From: Aureimonas pseudogalii
GTDB lineage: Bacteria > Pseudomonadota > Alphaproteobacteria > Rhizobiales > Rhizobiaceae
Direction of reading: 5' to 3'
Length of the DNA: 44,112 nucleotides
NCBI RefSeq assembly: GCF_014196835.1
Contig: NZ_JACIEK010000022.1
Span: forward strand, 1 to 44,112
Below are positions 42,592 through 44,112 of the stretch, in pieces (positions within the stretch are counted from its first letter, which is position 1; every line of letters starts with the position of its first letter). Both the position numbers and the translations under genes were made by a program. The notes below the pieces were generated by a model. That model did not search any database, was not told the origin of the DNA, and saw only the letters and a program-made list of their open reading frames with translations.

Positions 42592-42621
42592 TCGTCGACA
42601 CAAGAGACTGATGGAATTGCA

Positions 42622-42801
42622 ATGAACGAGTTCACCGACCTGACGCCGACCGTGAGGGAGCGAGCCTACTACCTCTGGGTGGAAGCCGGACGCCCTTCGG
42701 GTCGGGAACACGAGTTCTGGGCCGCCGCCGCGAACGAGATCGAAGCGGATGGGAACGCCGAGGTCGAACGACAAAATTCCGAACGGATCGTGGCCCGGTA
42801 A
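42622..42801 (+). CDS. DUF2934 family protein
   Basis: A 59-residue protein with the DUF2934 pattern: an acidic start, RERAYYLWVEAGRPSGREHEFW and an Ala/Glu-rich helix. DUF2934 proteins are short, mostly alphaproteobacterial and of unknown function, and are often found among stress-response genes. The ATG lies 31 bases after the preceding stop. Confidence 0.85.
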   Translation: MNEFTDLTPTVRERAYYLWVEAGRPSGREHEFWAAAANEIEADGNAEVERQNSERIVAR

Positions 42802-43355
42802 AACCCCCGCCTCCCTCCGGACGGAGACGATCGACAACGGCCGATCCAACGTCCACGGGCGTTCAGATGCCGAACAGGAAGGATGCGCCCGACGCGATCG
42901 GGCGTGAGCGCGCAACCGTGGTGGCGCCCGTCGCTTGAGACCCGAGGCTAGCACCGCACCGCACCGCCCAAGCCTTCCCCGTCGACGCGTCCGATGTCGG
43001 GGGATCGCCTCTCGGATCTCCAGCGCCGGGCCGAGCACCGCGTTCTCGACACGCTGCCGGACGAGCGTTTCGGGCTCGGCGCTTGGCGGTGACCACCGGC
43101 GGCGCCCTGCCGTCGGCAAGGCTCGACGATGAATGGCGGGGCGACGCTCGCGACGAGGTCGTCGATCCAGGTCGCGAGGATTTTCGGATGGTCGAGATCG
43201 TTGCCGGCAAGGTTCTCGGCTCGGCGAGCGTAGAGGGCAAGGCCGTGGCCCGATGCCAAGGCCGAATGGCGAAGAGACGAGGGCCGAGAAGGTCTCATGC
43301 GCAGCCCATGAGGCAACACACGAAGCCCAGGACGCAGCCAGGAACCGGGACGTCA
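42802..43355. other. Region without a clear gene, possible sensor-domain remnant
   Basis: No intact gene is recognised. On the plus strand, 42993-43092 reads MSGDRLSDLQRRAEHRVLDT followed by LPDERFGLGAW and a stop; this recalls the start of GAF-type sensor proteins (R-L-x-A-L...V-L-D-T-x-P-x-x-x-F) and may be a 5' fragment. The remainder gives only Arg-rich readings on both strands. Confidence 0.3.
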
Positions 43356-44112
43356 TCAGTCGCGAAAATGAAGGTAGTGAGCGTCGAACTGCCCAACTCG
43401 AGATAGGCCACGCGAGTTCAAGACCTCGATCTGCCCGTTGGTGGTCAGGAGGAGTTCCTGTGACCGCAGCGCCTGGAAAGCGCGATTGATGCTCACGTTC
43501 GTCAGTCCCAGGACCTGCCCCGTCAGCTCTTGGGAAAGCGGGAACGGGAACTGGTTTTCTTCGATCAGCCCCACGCCCGTGAAGCGTTGAAACAGTTCGC
43601 AGACGAAATGCGCCAATCGTTGCGTCGCATTGAGCTGACCGTTGCGGATGATGGCCGTCCGGTAGAGCGCGGCGTCGATCAACGTCTCGCGCCACAGCGC
43701 ACCGTTCATGGCGGGCGAGGCATGGCAAACGTGTCTCACGTCGTCATGCGAGACATAGGCCACCCGGCAGCCGGAGATCGATCCGATGAAGTGATCCATC
43801 CGCTTCAGATGAAGGCTCATGAGATCAGGCATGTCGCCGGGAATGTAGACCGATTGGATCTGACGATCGCCGGACTGCGTGTAGTTCCAACTTGCCACCA
43901 TGCCTTCGATCACCAGGCAGCACCGGGATGGCTCGTCGCCTTCGACGACGAACTCGGATCGGGGCGCAATCGTCGAAATCTGCCAGGACAGTCGGTCGAG
44001 AAGAGCGAGATCGGCGGTTGGAGCGCACCCCGTTTTGACCGGACAGGTGGCATAGCCGATAAGGCATAGGCATCCGCCTATGAGTACGACTATGTCGAAA
44101 GCTCCTGATGGC
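43356..44112 (-). CDS. Crp/Fnr-family transcriptional regulator, 5' end unresolved
   Basis: A Crp/Fnr regulator with cyclic-nucleotide-like sensor domain (LLDRLSWQISTIAPRSEFVV, then EGDEPSRCCLVIEGMV and SVYIPGDMPDLMSL) and C-terminal HTH (PLSQELTGQVLGLTNVSINR, FQALRSQELL). No ATG gives the complete sensor domain: the first in-frame ATG yields only 185 residues (from 43913) and cuts the domain. The frame stays open without a stop to the edge of the window. At the far end AGGAG (complement of 44102-44106) lies eight bases before an ATA (44093-44091), which would give 245 residues, the usual size. So the true start may be a mutated or unusual codon, or lie beyond 44112. Confidence 0.75.
   Translation of the reverse strand, partial: PSGAFDIVVLIGGCLCLIGYATCPVKTGCAPTADLALLDRLSWQISTIAPRSEFVVEGDEPSRCCLVIEGMVASWNYTQSGDRQIQSVYIPGDMPDLMSLHLKRMDHFIGSISGCRVAYVSHDDVRHVCHASPAMNGALWRETLIDAALYRTAIIRNGQLNATQRLAHFVCELFQRFTGVGLIEENQFPFPLSQELTGQVLGLTNVSINRAFQALRSQELLLTTNGQIEVLNSRGLSRVGQFDAHYLHFRD

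Noticed and set aside
42863-43728. Minus-strand frames in 42860-43730 as a histidine-kinase-like gene
   Set aside because: No kinase or sensor motifs found, only scattered Arg-rich readings.
1-44112. CRISPR array, insertion sequence, integrase, tRNA or rRNA genes
   Set aside because: No regularly spaced repeats, transposase motifs or structural RNA consensus were seen anywhere; the only tandem repeat is the heptamer in ggt.

Overview
The DNA is very GC-rich and uses GC-ending codons. It carries rhizobial-type genes: BiuH/AtzF biuret catabolism, a membrane protein usually called 'PhnA-like', a CsbD protein, a DUF2934 protein, a short RMF-like protein and a Tat-dependent binding protein. This fits a free-living or plant/soil-associated alphaproteobacterium, most likely in the Hyphomicrobiales. 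No rRNA, tRNA or housekeeping gene is present to fix the genus. The window looks like accessory chromosome or large-replicon DNA dominated by nutrient-scavenging ABC operons and regulators.

Left part (1-15,100). A decayed peptide/glutathione transporter plus gamma-glutamyltransferase locus (about 105-2080) precedes a long, tightly coupled operon (2379-11680). That operon encodes a BMP-type nucleoside-like ABC transporter (binding protein, two permeases, double ATPase), an AmiF-type amidase, biuret hydrolase BiuH, a second BiuH-like cysteine hydrolase, a small cupin and allophanate hydrolase AtzF. A near-perfect -24/-12 sigma-54 promoter (2323-2338) drives it, which suggests nitrogen-limitation control. 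A GntR/FCD regulator follows, then a convergent DUF3830 gene. Beyond it lie wrecks: a LOG-family gene with an in-frame TGA exactly at a conserved Cys codon, a 5'-truncated cyanuric acid amidohydrolase (AtzD) head-to-head with a 5'-truncated LysR regulator, and a frameshifted small ORF. I infer that the locus once ran cyanurate -> biuret -> allophanate -> ammonia + CO2, lost the cyanurate step, and kept biuret (possibly triuret) and formamide-type substrates as nitrogen sources.

Middle part (15,300-24,000). This holds an ABC-F ATPase, a three-gene small-protein/YqiJ/YqiK (flotillin) operon, a CHASE-like GGDEF-EAL sensor, a degenerate Fic-like protein lacking the catalytic His, and a GNAT acetyltransferase.

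Right-middle part (24,270-36,730). Two ABC amino-acid-type uptake and catabolic clusters lie here. The first is an epimerase divergent from a FadR-type regulator, RpiB-like isomerase, HIBADH-like dehydrogenase and a complete polar-amino-acid ABC transporter, with a GntR-type operator in the divergent promoter and a strong terminator at its end. The second, on the minus strand, is a Pht5/NMT1-like binding protein, a polar-amino-acid ABC transporter and an M20 amidohydrolase. It is divergent from a MocR-type regulator, with a perfect 8-bp inverted repeat between them.

Right end (38,850-44,112). A set of small stress-type genes (PhnA-like membrane protein, RMF-like, XRE HTH, triple PAS-LuxR regulator, CsbD, DUF2934) ends with a Crp/Fnr regulator running to the window edge without a normal start codon.
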